DNA of 22,810 bases from Anaerolineales bacterium UBA6131 (lineage in GTDB: Bacteria; Chloroflexota; Anaerolineae; UBA2200): the NCBI GenBank assembly GCA_002435875.1, contig DIVN01000123.1, positions 1 to 22,810 on the forward strand. The letters are read 5' to 3'. The position numbers and the translations under genes are program-made. Under the pieces are notes generated by a model. That model searched no databases and was not told the DNA's origin. It saw only the letters and a list, made by a program, of their open reading frames with translations. Of the stretch, positions 14,892 through 22,810 are shown in pieces (position 1 is the first letter of the stretch; every line of letters starts with the position of its first letter).

Positions 14892-17800
14892 TCATTCCTG
14901 CTTCTCGTGGGCCAGATACATCGTCGCCAGCGCCACCGTCTTGCCGGCATCACGCAGTCTGGCGATGTCAATGCTATCGAGCGTATCCCAGGGGGTATTG
15001 GTTGTCTGCGACGCACCCTTCCAGGACAGGTAGATGTACGGGATCTGACTGCCAACCCTCGGATAGAGGTAATCGTAAACGCCGTGAACGCCAGTGCCCA
15101 CGGAGCTCGAACCAACCCGCATCCTTCGTGCTGACTCGCGCAGTACGTCGCTCAGCCGATTGCTCGTGCTGGACTGCAACAGGAGGCCCTCTTCGGTACC
15201 CCACCCAACCCCCTTCATCTCCAGCGCCGCAAAGATGCGATAGCGCTCAAGCCACCCCGGGCGATCGCGGAGCATGTTCCAGAAGCTGGGGGGGGTCCGT
15301 AACGTCTCCCCGGCCCAGGCAACAAAGAGCAGTGTGCGATAAGGTTGGTAGTTCGCCTCCTGTAACAGCCGCGCTGTCTCCAGCATAACTGCCACACCGC
15401 TGGCATTCATGTTCGCGCCCGGGTACCACGTGCCATCCAGGTCCGTCCCTAAGCCATCATAGTTGGCAAGCAGAACGACCATCTCACGATCCATACCAGC
15501 ATCGTAGGCCCGAGATCCCACATCACTGCCCGGCACCAGGGCTTGTACATACGTGAGCTGACCATCAATCCTCTCACTCACATCCATCCGAATAGATGCT
15601 TCAACACCGGTCTGCACACAAAAACCCGCCCCAGGCAGCAGTTCTCTCTGTCGTGCCCGCACTTCTTCGAGAGTGTACCCGCTAGTTCGCAGAATCAAGT
15701 CGGCTACATCGGGCGAAATGTACATATACGCGGTAGCCTGTTCCAGCGCGAACCCTCCGATGGTGATGGACGTCGCCAGTTCGCGATGAGAAAGCAAGTC
15801 GGCATTGTCTGCGACCAGCAGGACAGCTCGCAACCGCAGTGAGCGCAAGATAGGGGCCGCATCTCCTGCAGGGACCAGAATGACTTTGTCGAGCAACGCA
15901 GGTGTATCGATCTCAATGTCCTCTGGCCAGATCTGAGCGCTCGGATCAAGCGCCACGCACGAGATCGGAGCCTGGAGTGGCTCGAAACGGTTCACCGCAT
16001 CTGGAACCTCTGCATAGTCTCTACGGTAGCGGAGCGAGACGATAGAGCTGCCTGTGCTGTCTGTCAATTCTAGTGACGGCACGCTCGTCAGGCGGCGGTA
16101 TTCGTACGGCACTTGCACAAAGTAGCTGAGCGATCCATCAACTTCTGGGCCGCCTGGCTGTAAGCCAAGAGAGGCAAACTGGGTAGCGATATAGTCGGCG
16201 GCAGAGGCAAGGCCCGGCGACCCGATCTCGCGCCCTTTCAGTTCAGGGCTTGATAGGTAGGTTATATCAGCCATGGCGCGCTGGGCATCGAATCGGTTGG
16301 CAATCGGGCTGAGCTGCGTCCAGCTTCCAGTCGCCTCAGCCGCCATGAGCAAAAGCAATGCCACGCCCGCCGCTGCTGCGACTGTGTAACGGTTGATGAT
16401 CCGGTGCATACTCAAGGTCAGCCGTTCTGTCAGGCGTCGAAGGCCTTCGCCCATCAAGTTGAACCCAATGATGGAAACGGTAAAAGCCAGAGCTGGGTAG
16501 AGAGTCATCCAGGGATAGCTTCGGAAACTGCGCCAGGTATTGGAAAGCATCACTCCCCACTCGGGAATATCGAAGTAGGTGACCATCGTATCTGCGGCAC
16601 TTGTAGTGCGAGTTCCGCCGCCAATGAAGATGCCAATGAAACCGAGCTCGCCCAGGAGCATCAGCACCCCACCCATCTCCAGACAAGCAAGCACCACCAG
16701 CGACGGCACAAGGTTGGGCAGAACGTGGCGAGCCAGCAGATGGATATCTCCCAGACCAACAGCAAGAGCCCCTTCCACATAGTCTTGCTCGCGAATGTAC
16801 ATCACTTTGCTACGAACATACTGTGCGGACTCGCCCCAGCCTATCAGGCACAGTGCTGCGGCAAAAACCCACAAGCCCTGCTGAATACCAAGAGCATAGA
16901 TGAGCACCATAGCCATCAGCAGCGACGGGAAGGCGGCCATGACTTGCGTGGCCCCAACAATCACGCGATCGAGTAGCGTGTTGGCGAACCATCCGGCCAA
17001 TGCGCCCAACGCTGTACCCAGAAGGACCCGTGCGAGAACAGCGAAGAAGGCAAGCACCAAGGTCCGTCTGGCACCATATAGTAGCAGGCTGAGGATATCA
17101 CGCCCCTGTTGGTCAGTGCCCAGGAGAAAGGTGCCTGAAGGAGGAAAGGGGGCAAAGCGCAGTATTCCATCAATATGCAGGCTAGGGTAAGTTGTAAAGG
17201 GGCTGTAAGGCGCAACGCGCTGGCCTATCGCCGCCGCGACGAGAAGCGCGCCCAGCAGAATCGCTCCCATCACAAACGGTGGGCTTCCCAGGGTGCTCTG
17301 TATCCACGCTCGGCGGCGCTCCGCCCGCATCTTGGCATCCCGCCGTCTGTCCGATTCGTCGCTTTCACGAGGCTCGCTTCGCCGAACCGAGACCGACACC
17401 AGCTCGTGACTTGTCAGCTCGTCATCGCGCCAAGCCCCGTTAGCCGGCTGAAGTGGCATTTCCCGGATGGTGCCCCATCCGCTCCGAAACACGTCCCACC
17501 AGTCCCTACGGAGTGTCAGACTCGATCTGTCGTTTCTAAGCCTTGGGTCTACCCATCGATACACCAGGTCCAGGCCAAGCTGCACTGCGACGAAAAAGAC
17601 GCCCATTAAGAGAGCCATCGTGGCGGCAAGCCTTGGCTGTTGCGTTCTCACGGCACTTAGCAGCATGTCACCCATGCCTGGCCACTGAAACACCATTTCG
17701 ACGATGGGCAGGCTAGAAAGGGAGTAGCCAAGGGATGCCCCCATAGCTGCAAGTATCGGAACAGCGGAGTTACGCAGCGCGTGCTTGTAGAGCACATGGG

Positions 17801-19211
17801 CGAAAGCGAGTCCCTTGGCATGAGCAGTGCGGATGTAATCCGCATCCAGCACCTCGCCCAGGGAAATCGCCGAGATGCGCGCAACCTGGGCAATCGGCCT
17901 GGCCGCAAGGACCAGAGCAGGCATCACCACGTGCCTGTCCCAGCCAAAGCCGCCGACCGGCACTAATGCGATCCCGGTCCGCCTGTAGAAGCTGACTTCG
18001 AGGATCTGCAGCAACAACGCCAGGAAGAAACTGGGGGTAGACACGCCAATGATGGCGGCAACCACGAACAGGAGCGATGATTTACGATGTCTCAAGATAG
18101 CACCAACGAATCCCAACGGAACACCGATCCCTGCCCCCAGGATCATCGAGAGAAGCAACAGCCCAATGCTGTTGGCAAACGTACGCCGCACAGCCTCGCT
18201 GATCGGTCGGCCACCGCTGCTCCAGTAGTAGAACCGGGCCTTGTTATCATATGTACCCAGGGCGCCACGAAACAAATCGCCGAAGAAGGCCATCGTCTGA
18301 CCAAGTGAATCAGTCAGAGCATAGCCCACATTAAAGACCTGGCTTGCCCGCCCAGCCTGGGAGGCACTCAGGCCCAAGAATGCCAGGAAGACGATCAGGA
18401 GCGCTACGGTGCTCGTGTAGAGCAACGGCTTTAGCGCCAGATCCAATACAGGGTTCAGAGGTCGCAGCAGGGGAAAGATCTCGGACTCGTAGAGTTCGCT
18501 CAACAGGCTTTGGCGTTGGGCTGGGCCATCCCAGGTGACCTGTTGAGGGCTTGGCGAAAGCAAGAACTGGCGATCCGCACTATCAGCCACGCAGTTGTCA
18601 GTCGTGCCGATAAGGACAGCCGTCCCAGTTTCCGCAGCCACGCGGTGCAGGACGGCCAGGTAAGTGCGCGCTTCATCCCATGACAGCTTTCCCACCGGCT
18701 CATGTACGAGGATGACAGCAGGGCGGCGAAGCAAGATCCCCGCCAAGGCCGCCAGTTGCCGTTGCAGTGGGCTGAGCTCGCTTGCCTTGTGCAGGATGTG
18801 CTCTGCTAGACCAAGGTTCTCTAGAATAGCAATAGCCACTCCTTCGCCTGACGGGCGCTCGTCACTACTTTGAAGGCGAAGCACATTCTCCAAGATAGAG
18901 AGATCATCGCGCAGATACACGTCCCGCGTCAGCAAACCGATCCTCGATCGCCGCAGCCGGGACCAACCTTGCCGGTTGAGGTCCTCAGCAGACTCGCCGA
19001 GGATGCGTAGCACCCCACCGCTCGGCTTGACAAAGCCACCGAGCAGGCCGAACAACAGCCGGACCCCTTCATGGTCAGCGCCCAACGCGGCCACATAGTC
19101 ACCCGGCTGCAGAACCACGTCGGGGCTGCGCCAAGTTCCACGCTCCCCTCGTCTGGAGGTGCCACTTGCTCTCAGCGAATAGGCCTCAAGAGCCGGCTTA
19201 TGTTCCGTCAT
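14892..19211 (-). CDS. Fusion: degenerate ABC ATPase + DppB-like + DppC-like permease + degenerate M28 peptidase
   Basis: 1439-residue single open frame. Residues about 1-220 resemble a MacB/LolD-type ABC ATPase but lack the working motifs: Walker A is GADHEGVRL (44-52), the signature is LSPLQ (146-150), Walker B ends VHEP with His170 for Asp, and the switch His is replaced in 'IGTTD' (201-205). Residues about 255-560 are a DppB-like permease with an EAA loop near 457-490; about 640-925 are a DppC-like permease ('LGTDQQGRDILS', EAA loop about 810-835). After a last membrane helix (943-958), residues 975-1438 are M28-like with a PA-like insert; the metal-ligand positions hold N1250, M1268, T1303, E1331 and N1405. 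The start is the ATG at 19211, with ggag upstream, rather than the GTG at 19214. It lies 51 bp downstream of the HlyD-type gene. The role is unknown, probably substrate handling or export rather than normal peptide import. Confidence 0.88.
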   Translation of the reverse strand: MTEHKPALEAYSLRASGTSRRGERGTWRSPDVVLQPGDYVAALGADHEGVRLLFGLLGGFVKPSGGVLRILGESAEDLNRQGWSRLRRSRIGLLTRDVYLRDDLSILENVLRLQSSDERPSGEGVAIAILENLGLAEHILHKASELSPLQRQLAALAGILLRRPAVILVHEPVGKLSWDEARTYLAVLHRVAAETGTAVLIGTTDNCVADSADRQFLLSPSPQQVTWDGPAQRQSLLSELYESEIFPLLRPLNPVLDLALKPLLYTSTVALLIVFLAFLGLSASQAGRASQVFNVGYALTDSLGQTMAFFGDLFRGALGTYDNKARFYYWSSGGRPISEAVRRTFANSIGLLLLSMILGAGIGVPLGFVGAILRHRKSSLLFVVAAIIGVSTPSFFLALLLQILEVSFYRRTGIALVPVGGFGWDRHVVMPALVLAARPIAQVARISAISLGEVLDADYIRTAHAKGLAFAHVLYKHALRNSAVPILAAMGASLGYSLSSLPIVEMVFQWPGMGDMLLSAVRTQQPRLAATMALLMGVFFVAVQLGLDLVYRWVDPRLRNDRSSLTLRRDWWDVFRSGWGTIREMPLQPANGAWRDDELTSHELVSVSVRRSEPRESDESDRRRDAKMRAERRRAWIQSTLGSPPFVMGAILLGALLVAAAIGQRVAPYSPFTTYPSLHIDGILRFAPFPPSGTFLLGTDQQGRDILSLLLYGARRTLVLAFFAVLARVLLGTALGALAGWFANTLLDRVIVGATQVMAAFPSLLMAMVLIYALGIQQGLWVFAAALCLIGWGESAQYVRSKVMYIREQDYVEGALAVGLGDIHLLARHVLPNLVPSLVVLACLEMGGVLMLLGELGFIGIFIGGGTRTTSAADTMVTYFDIPEWGVMLSNTWRSFRSYPWMTLYPALAFTVSIIGFNLMGEGLRRLTERLTLSMHRIINRYTVAAAAGVALLLLMAAEATGSWTQLSPIANRFDAQRAMADITYLSSPELKGREIGSPGLASAADYIATQFASLGLQPGGPEVDGSLSYFVQVPYEYRRLTSVPSLELTDSTGSSIVSLRYRRDYAEVPDAVNRFEPLQAPISCVALDPSAQIWPEDIEIDTPALLDKVILVPAGDAAPILRSLRLRAVLLVADNADLLSHRELATSITIGGFALEQATAYMYISPDVADLILRTSGYTLEEVRARQRELLPGAGFCVQTGVEASIRMDVSERIDGQLTYVQALVPGSDVGSRAYDAGMDREMVVLLANYDGLGTDLDGTWYPGANMNASGVAVMLETARLLQEANYQPYRTLLFVAWAGETLRTPPSFWNMLRDRPGWLERYRIFAALEMKGVGWGTEEGLLLQSSTSNRLSDVLRESARRMRVGSSSVGTGVHGVYDYLYPRVGSQIPYIYLSWKGASQTTNTPWDTLDSIDIARLRDAGKTVALATMYLAHEKQE

Positions 19212-19262
19212 CACGACTCCACGGCTGTCAGAGCCCTGACTGCATCTCGAGCCCGCAGCATC

Positions 19263-20444
19263 TCATCGGAAACCCACACCATGCGCACCAGCTACATAGA
19301 GCCTGATGCGCACGGAATTGCCCCAGCGAAGATCTGGGTCTTGCTTCTCCAAGCCGACTACCGCCCTGTAGTACGTTGCGCCGTTCGACTGAGTTGTCGG
19401 TTCATCAGCTACAAAGAGAACCCGGCCGCGCAAGGTGCGATTGCCCAATGACGGCACTATCAGGTCAACCGTCTGATTCAACGTGACGTTTGCCGCCCCC
19501 CACTCATCCAGGTCCACGATCTCCACCTCCAACTCTGCGAGGTCGGCTATCGTCAGGACTGGGCCGCCAGCGTCCACTGTATCGCCCGGCTGTACTCCGG
19601 CCAATGAAGTAATCGTGCCTTCGAAAGGCGCTAACAATTTCGCGTGTGTCAAGGCAAGCCGTGCTTGGGTCAGTACTACCTCGGCACGCCTCCGTTCGGC
19701 CTCCGCAACCTCAGCGGCGCTCTGGTCGACATCTTTGAGGGCGTCCAGGGCAGCCTTGGTCGATATCACCAGACTCTCCGCTCGTTTCATCTCTGCTGCG
19801 CTTGGACTCTTGATAGAGAGATCGTATGCAGCCTTCGCGCGCTCGTAGTCAACGGTGGCGTGCTCGAGTTGCATAGCTTCCGGTCGTGCACCAATATCGG
19901 GTAGGTTTCTCACCGAGTCATAGCTTGCCTGGGCACGCTGAAGCGCCAACTGTGCCTTCTTCAAGTCCGCTGCGGCAAGTGTCTTCTCCTGTTCACTGGG
20001 CCCGCGTCGCAGCTGATCGTATGCTGCAACCGCTGCGTCGTGGTTGGCCGTGGCCACTGACACTTCCGCAGGCGACGGACCACTCTGCAGTTTCGATAGC
20101 ACGGCTTGTCTTAGCGCCAGCTCACTCTTCCGTAACTGCAGTTCCGCCTCCAGCTCATCTTGCACCAATGTCGCCAACGGCTGACCTACAGTAACGGTGA
20201 TACCAGCAACGCAATCGATGCTATGAACTACCCCGCCCATGGGGAAACTGAGCGTCCTCCATCGTACAGGTTGTACGACGCCACGTACTGAGATGATCGT
20301 CTGCTGCTGCGCACCCGACGTGGATTCTTCCAGTGCTGCAGCACCCTGCTCGTTGACCCGACTCGGCGATAGTCGGGGCCCCAGAATGGCCACTGACGCA
20401 GCGACAACTCCCACTACCAGAATGATCAACAGTGACTTTCTCAT
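19263..20444 (-). CDS. HlyD/MacA-type periplasmic adaptor (membrane fusion protein)
   Basis: 393-residue adaptor with an N-terminal membrane anchor (about 4-22). A lipoyl half-motif follows ('GGVVHSIDCVAGITVTVGQPLATLV'), then a long alpha-helical hairpin of about 165 residues rich in Ala, Glu and Lys with heptad spacing. Next come the second lipoyl half ('LLAPFEGTITSLAGVQPGDTVDAGGPVL') and a beta-barrel domain. Such proteins link an inner-membrane transporter to the outside in MacAB- or HlyBD-like systems. The start ATG overlaps the upstream permease stop by four bases (ATGA at 20444-20441), so the two are translated together. The hairpin is long enough to reach beyond the membrane, but no outer-membrane channel gene is in the window. 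Confidence 0.9.
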   Translation of the reverse strand: MRKSLLIILVVGVVAASVAILGPRLSPSRVNEQGAAALEESTSGAQQQTIISVRGVVQPVRWRTLSFPMGGVVHSIDCVAGITVTVGQPLATLVQDELEAELQLRKSELALRQAVLSKLQSGPSPAEVSVATANHDAAVAAYDQLRRGPSEQEKTLAAADLKKAQLALQRAQASYDSVRNLPDIGARPEAMQLEHATVDYERAKAAYDLSIKSPSAAEMKRAESLVISTKAALDALKDVDQSAAEVAEAERRRAEVVLTQARLALTHAKLLAPFEGTITSLAGVQPGDTVDAGGPVLTIADLAELEVEIVDLDEWGAANVTLNQTVDLIVPSLGNRTLRGRVLFVADEPTTQSNGATYYRAVVGLEKQDPDLRWGNSVRIRLYVAGAHGVGFR

Positions 20445-22651
20445 ACTTCAGAACCTCCCTGCCGCAGATTGCCTGCCCGAACAGGCGTTGGTTCTTGTGG
20501 CGGCGCATCAGCGGTCAACAACAATGGGGCACCAAACAAGGCGAGCGAACTGTCTCGTTCAAGCGCCCGTACAACCGGGATCGCCACCGAAAAGATGGAT
20601 GTCATCACTGACAAGAAGAAAGCTGTTGCGGCAACCCCAGGAGTTGGAAGAAGGGTAATGCTCCCAGCCGGAGCAATGCTGTTGACCAGCCTCGCGGCTG
20701 CCCCACCGAACAAGAGACCCGGAACGGAGCCCGCGAGCCCCGTCAGGCAAGCCATCTGCACATGATCAGCCAGTAGAGAGCTTTCGTCACGCCCATATGC
20801 CTTCTGAAGAGCAATCTTTAGCTCGTCCGCAGCCAACTTGGCTTGGGCCATCGTAGCCAGTGCCAAAGCGCAGATGCCTAGCAGAACTATCCCAGCCAAC
20901 CAGAAAATCGCGGTGTACAGGTCCGTAGCATGGCGCACTGCCTCGTCGGCACCCATCGGGCGCCGCGTCGTGACCCCAGGATAGACTGCTGTGATCTGAG
21001 CCAGGCGCTCGGACACGGTCGACGCGGGACCGACGCCAAGACGCTCTGAGGCCTCGGCAAGATAGGTCAAGCGGTCTTGAGGATCACGAGCTGACGGCAG
21101 CAAGACTGTTAGCTGTCCTGAGAGGGGAGCATCATGAACGACGCGCCGTAATGCCTCCAGGGGAATGTCTACCCGGTAGTTTGCGGGATTCGCTGGATCG
21201 TGAACCAGCCGCTCGCGGATACCTACTACCGTGAACGGAACGCGTCGAACCTGTACTACGCTTCCGATCTCTAACTTGGCAGCCCGTGCCAGCTCATAGC
21301 CAACAACAGCTTCCGTCATGCTCCCGAGATTCAACGGCCTTCCCTGCTCAAAGCCCAACTCGTAGGGCACAGAGAGCGCTCCAAACATGCCGACATAGTC
21401 AACACCGAACAAGAAACCAGATGACGGCCCAAGCCCAACCCAGCGGTCTTCCTCGGGATTAGCTAGCAGGGGGCCCGACTCTAGCGAATATCCGCGTACG
21501 CCGGGGAGACCCGCAACAGCCCGCAGGAAGGGTGCTTCAACATCCCACCCTGAAAATGCCACCCAGTCAGATGCAGTGCGCCGCGCCTCACTATGTGACA
21601 AGAGCAGCGATGCACGCAGCGAGCCCAGCAGCATAATAAGGGTCACTGCGAGACACAAGAGGGCCGCACCGATACCCCGCTGCACTTGCCAGGTCGGTGC
21701 GTGGCGGGCCCAAGAGGCGACCAGGCCCTCGAGGCTGGCAAGGGCCAACACCATGGAAACCAAGCGTGGTGTGATGCGTGCGGCAGTGCTGCCTTGCAGG
21801 GTGGTAGTATACGCGTTTGCCGCCCAGACAAACGCCGTTCCGACCGCCAGGCCTACAGCTGCACCAAGCAAGGCCCTCACTACCGACGGACTCTGCGCTG
21901 CTTGCGACCCCGCAAGAAACGGCCAGCTCACCAGTACGAACAGGACAACCACGCTGCCGACCGCAAGACCGACCACAATGCGCATTTGCGTCGCTCGATC
22001 AAGTTCCCACTGGGGCGATACGACCAGGACATCATCGAGCCCCCGCAGAATCGCCGCGCTGATTGACTGGGGATCAAGGCCCGGCTCTAGCAGTACGGTA
22101 TAGTGATCGACAATCGTCGCCTGCCGCAAAGATCGCAGGGCTACTTGTGACACTTGCGCAAAGTTGCCCGCTATCTGAGTGCTGGGTTTCCAGATCCCAG
22201 CGACACGGAAAGCAGCCCCGGCGACATCCAGAGAGTCGCCAACGTCAAGACGCAATCGGCGCGCGAGTTCATAGCCGAGCACCATTCCGCTTGAACTATC
22301 TGCATCAGGAAGCTTTCCAAGATACAAAGTAAGCTGAGGATCAGGTGGTACAAACGCGGGACCCGAGAGATCCGCTTGACTCGCGTATAGCCAGACACGA
22401 TCCCAGCCGAGTCCATCAAGCGATTCTGAGACGAGCTCGGTTCGCAGCACGGCGATGGGAGCGTGGACTCCATCAATGGCCTTCAGCCGCGCGATCACGC
22501 CTTCAACTTCCGCATTCGCCGGTGCGGATACAGTCAAACAAGCCCCAACGGGCCGCGGCCAGCGGAACTCTGCGGCCGCCCCCATCACTACGAGCGAGAG
22601 TGCTCCAAGCGCTGTGGCGATAAAGGCCATGCGGCTGGCCGAGTTGGGCAT
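20441..22651 (-). CDS. Double FtsX/MacB-type ABC permease
   Basis: 736-residue membrane protein with two MacB-like extracellular domains. An N-terminal helix (about 8-25) is followed by a first soluble domain containing 'MVLGYELARRLRLDVGDSL'. Four helices then cluster near 245-375, and a second soluble domain contains 'AVVGYELARAAKLEIGSVV', clearly similar to the first. Three more helices near the end have FtsX features ('LYTAIFWLAGIVLLGICALALA', 'GRDESSLLADHVQMA'). About eight membrane segments are expected. FtsX/MacB permeases act by mechanotransmission with a separate ATPase to export lipids, peptides or drugs. The start at 22651 is preferred because ggagga is upstream; a longer frame has no signal. 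It is the first gene of the three-gene operon and carries no ATPase domain of its own. Confidence 0.88.
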   Translation of the reverse strand: MPNSASRMAFIATALGALSLVVMGAAAEFRWPRPVGACLTVSAPANAEVEGVIARLKAIDGVHAPIAVLRTELVSESLDGLGWDRVWLYASQADLSGPAFVPPDPQLTLYLGKLPDADSSSGMVLGYELARRLRLDVGDSLDVAGAAFRVAGIWKPSTQIAGNFAQVSQVALRSLRQATIVDHYTVLLEPGLDPQSISAAILRGLDDVLVVSPQWELDRATQMRIVVGLAVGSVVVLFVLVSWPFLAGSQAAQSPSVVRALLGAAVGLAVGTAFVWAANAYTTTLQGSTAARITPRLVSMVLALASLEGLVASWARHAPTWQVQRGIGAALLCLAVTLIMLLGSLRASLLLSHSEARRTASDWVAFSGWDVEAPFLRAVAGLPGVRGYSLESGPLLANPEEDRWVGLGPSSGFLFGVDYVGMFGALSVPYELGFEQGRPLNLGSMTEAVVGYELARAAKLEIGSVVQVRRVPFTVVGIRERLVHDPANPANYRVDIPLEALRRVVHDAPLSGQLTVLLPSARDPQDRLTYLAEASERLGVGPASTVSERLAQITAVYPGVTTRRPMGADEAVRHATDLYTAIFWLAGIVLLGICALALATMAQAKLAADELKIALQKAYGRDESSLLADHVQMACLTGLAGSVPGLLFGGAAARLVNSIAPAGSITLLPTPGVAATAFFLSVMTSIFSVAIPVVRALERDSSLALFGAPLLLTADAPPQEPTPVRAGNLRQGGSEV

Positions 22652-22695
22652 CAGTTGTGGTCCTCCAACATGGGTGTGTGCATCGCCCCGTCCTA

Positions 22696-22726
22696 TGTAT
22701 ACCTGGAAGCGCGACCAGTGGTTCAA
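22696..22726 (-). promoter_or_regulatory. Weak candidate promoter for the export-like operon
   Basis: On the - strand TTGAAC (22726-22721) and TATACA (22701-22696) are separated by 19 nt, about 45 nt upstream of the permease start. Spacing and the -10 match are both imperfect, but nothing better is seen in the gap. Confidence 0.3.
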
Positions 22727-22749
22727 AGGCTGCAGAGCGCAACTTGGGT

Positions 22750-22778
22750 TTGACCAGACCTGGAGTTTACACTACAAT
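22750..22778 (+). promoter_or_regulatory. Sigma70-type promoter of the tRNA gene
   Basis: TTGACC (22750-22755) and TACAAT (22773-22778) are separated by exactly 17 nt, and the -10 box ends 9 nt before the first base of the tRNA. The -35 and -10 boxes each match the consensus at five of six positions. The promoter points away from the permease operon. Confidence 0.75.
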
Positions 22779-22787
22779 AATGATGTT

Positions 22788-22810
22788 GCCCCCATCGTCT
22801 AGCGGCCTAG
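22788..22810 (+). tRNA. tRNA-Glu, 5' fragment (cut by window end)
   Basis: The last 23 bases start gcccccatcgtctagcggcc, matching the 5' part of bacterial tRNA-Glu: a 7-nt acceptor strand, T8, the D-stem strand GTCT and a D-loop with AGCGGCCTAG. The anticodon lies beyond the window, so the isotype is inferred from the characteristic 5' half. Confidence 0.8.

Noticed and set aside
14792..14895. A protein-like stretch (about 33 codons) in another frame just past the end of the fusion gene, suggesting a frameshifted C-terminus
   Set aside because: The M28-like domain is already complete at its normal C-terminal helix, and nothing in the extra stretch matches the family; chance is likelier.

Overview
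The window reads as a chromosomal segment of an anaerobic or microaerobic bacterium, most likely a member of the Chloroflexota (Anaerolineae-like). This is an inference. It rests on secreted proteins with a Y-L-P stretch just after the signal peptide and Thr/Pro-rich linkers, on a ferredoxin-dependent 2-oxoacid oxidoreductase with the gamma domain fused to alpha, and on several rubrerythrin-like proteins. Coding DNA is mostly GC-rich; an A/T-richer patch lies at about 1380-2680. TGA is an ordinary stop in several genes here, so the genetic code is standard.

Layout. (a) 1-284: 3' end of an acyl-CoA dehydrogenase. (b) 285-3893, + strand: three secreted proteins in tandem. The outer two are SdrD-B-like/M23 zinc-peptidase paralogues with modular, mosaic similarity; the middle one is of unknown function. 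A bidirectional terminator follows at 3966-3997. (c) 4027-14388, - strand: a 13-gene redox and peroxide-defence cluster. In transcription order it holds a rubrerythrin-like protein, a DJ-1/PfpI-ferritin-like fusion, an iron-sulfur flavoprotein, a LON-domain protein, a nitroreductase, a CoA-disulfide-reductase-type flavoprotein, KorA, KorB, a glutaredoxin-PDZ protein with an in-frame UGA (predicted selenoprotein), two further rubrerythrin-like proteins, a DUF4177-like protein and a DUF554 membrane protein. A strong sigma70-type promoter at 14601-14629 precedes it with a leader of about 200 nt. (d) 14892-22651, - strand: a three-gene export-like operon of a double FtsX/MacB-type permease, a HlyD-type adaptor and a 1439-residue fusion (degenerate ABC ATPase + DppB-like + DppC-like permease + degenerate M28 peptidase). 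(e) 22750-22810, + strand: promoter and first 23 nt of a tRNA-Glu cut by the window end.

How the parts may work together. KorAB would make reduced ferredoxin. The flavoproteins, nitroreductase, selenoprotein and rubrerythrins could pass electrons to peroxide, disulfides or other oxidants. The 14.9-22.7 kb operon looks like a MacAB-type tripartite system whose ATPase lost all its recognisable catalytic motifs and was fused to oligopeptide-permease cores and a metal-site-less peptidase domain.

The two most notable items are (1) the UGA-encoded Sec glutaredoxin-PDZ protein, invisible to standard gene calling in its first 40 residues, and (2) the pseudo-ATPase/permease/pseudo-peptidase fusion.
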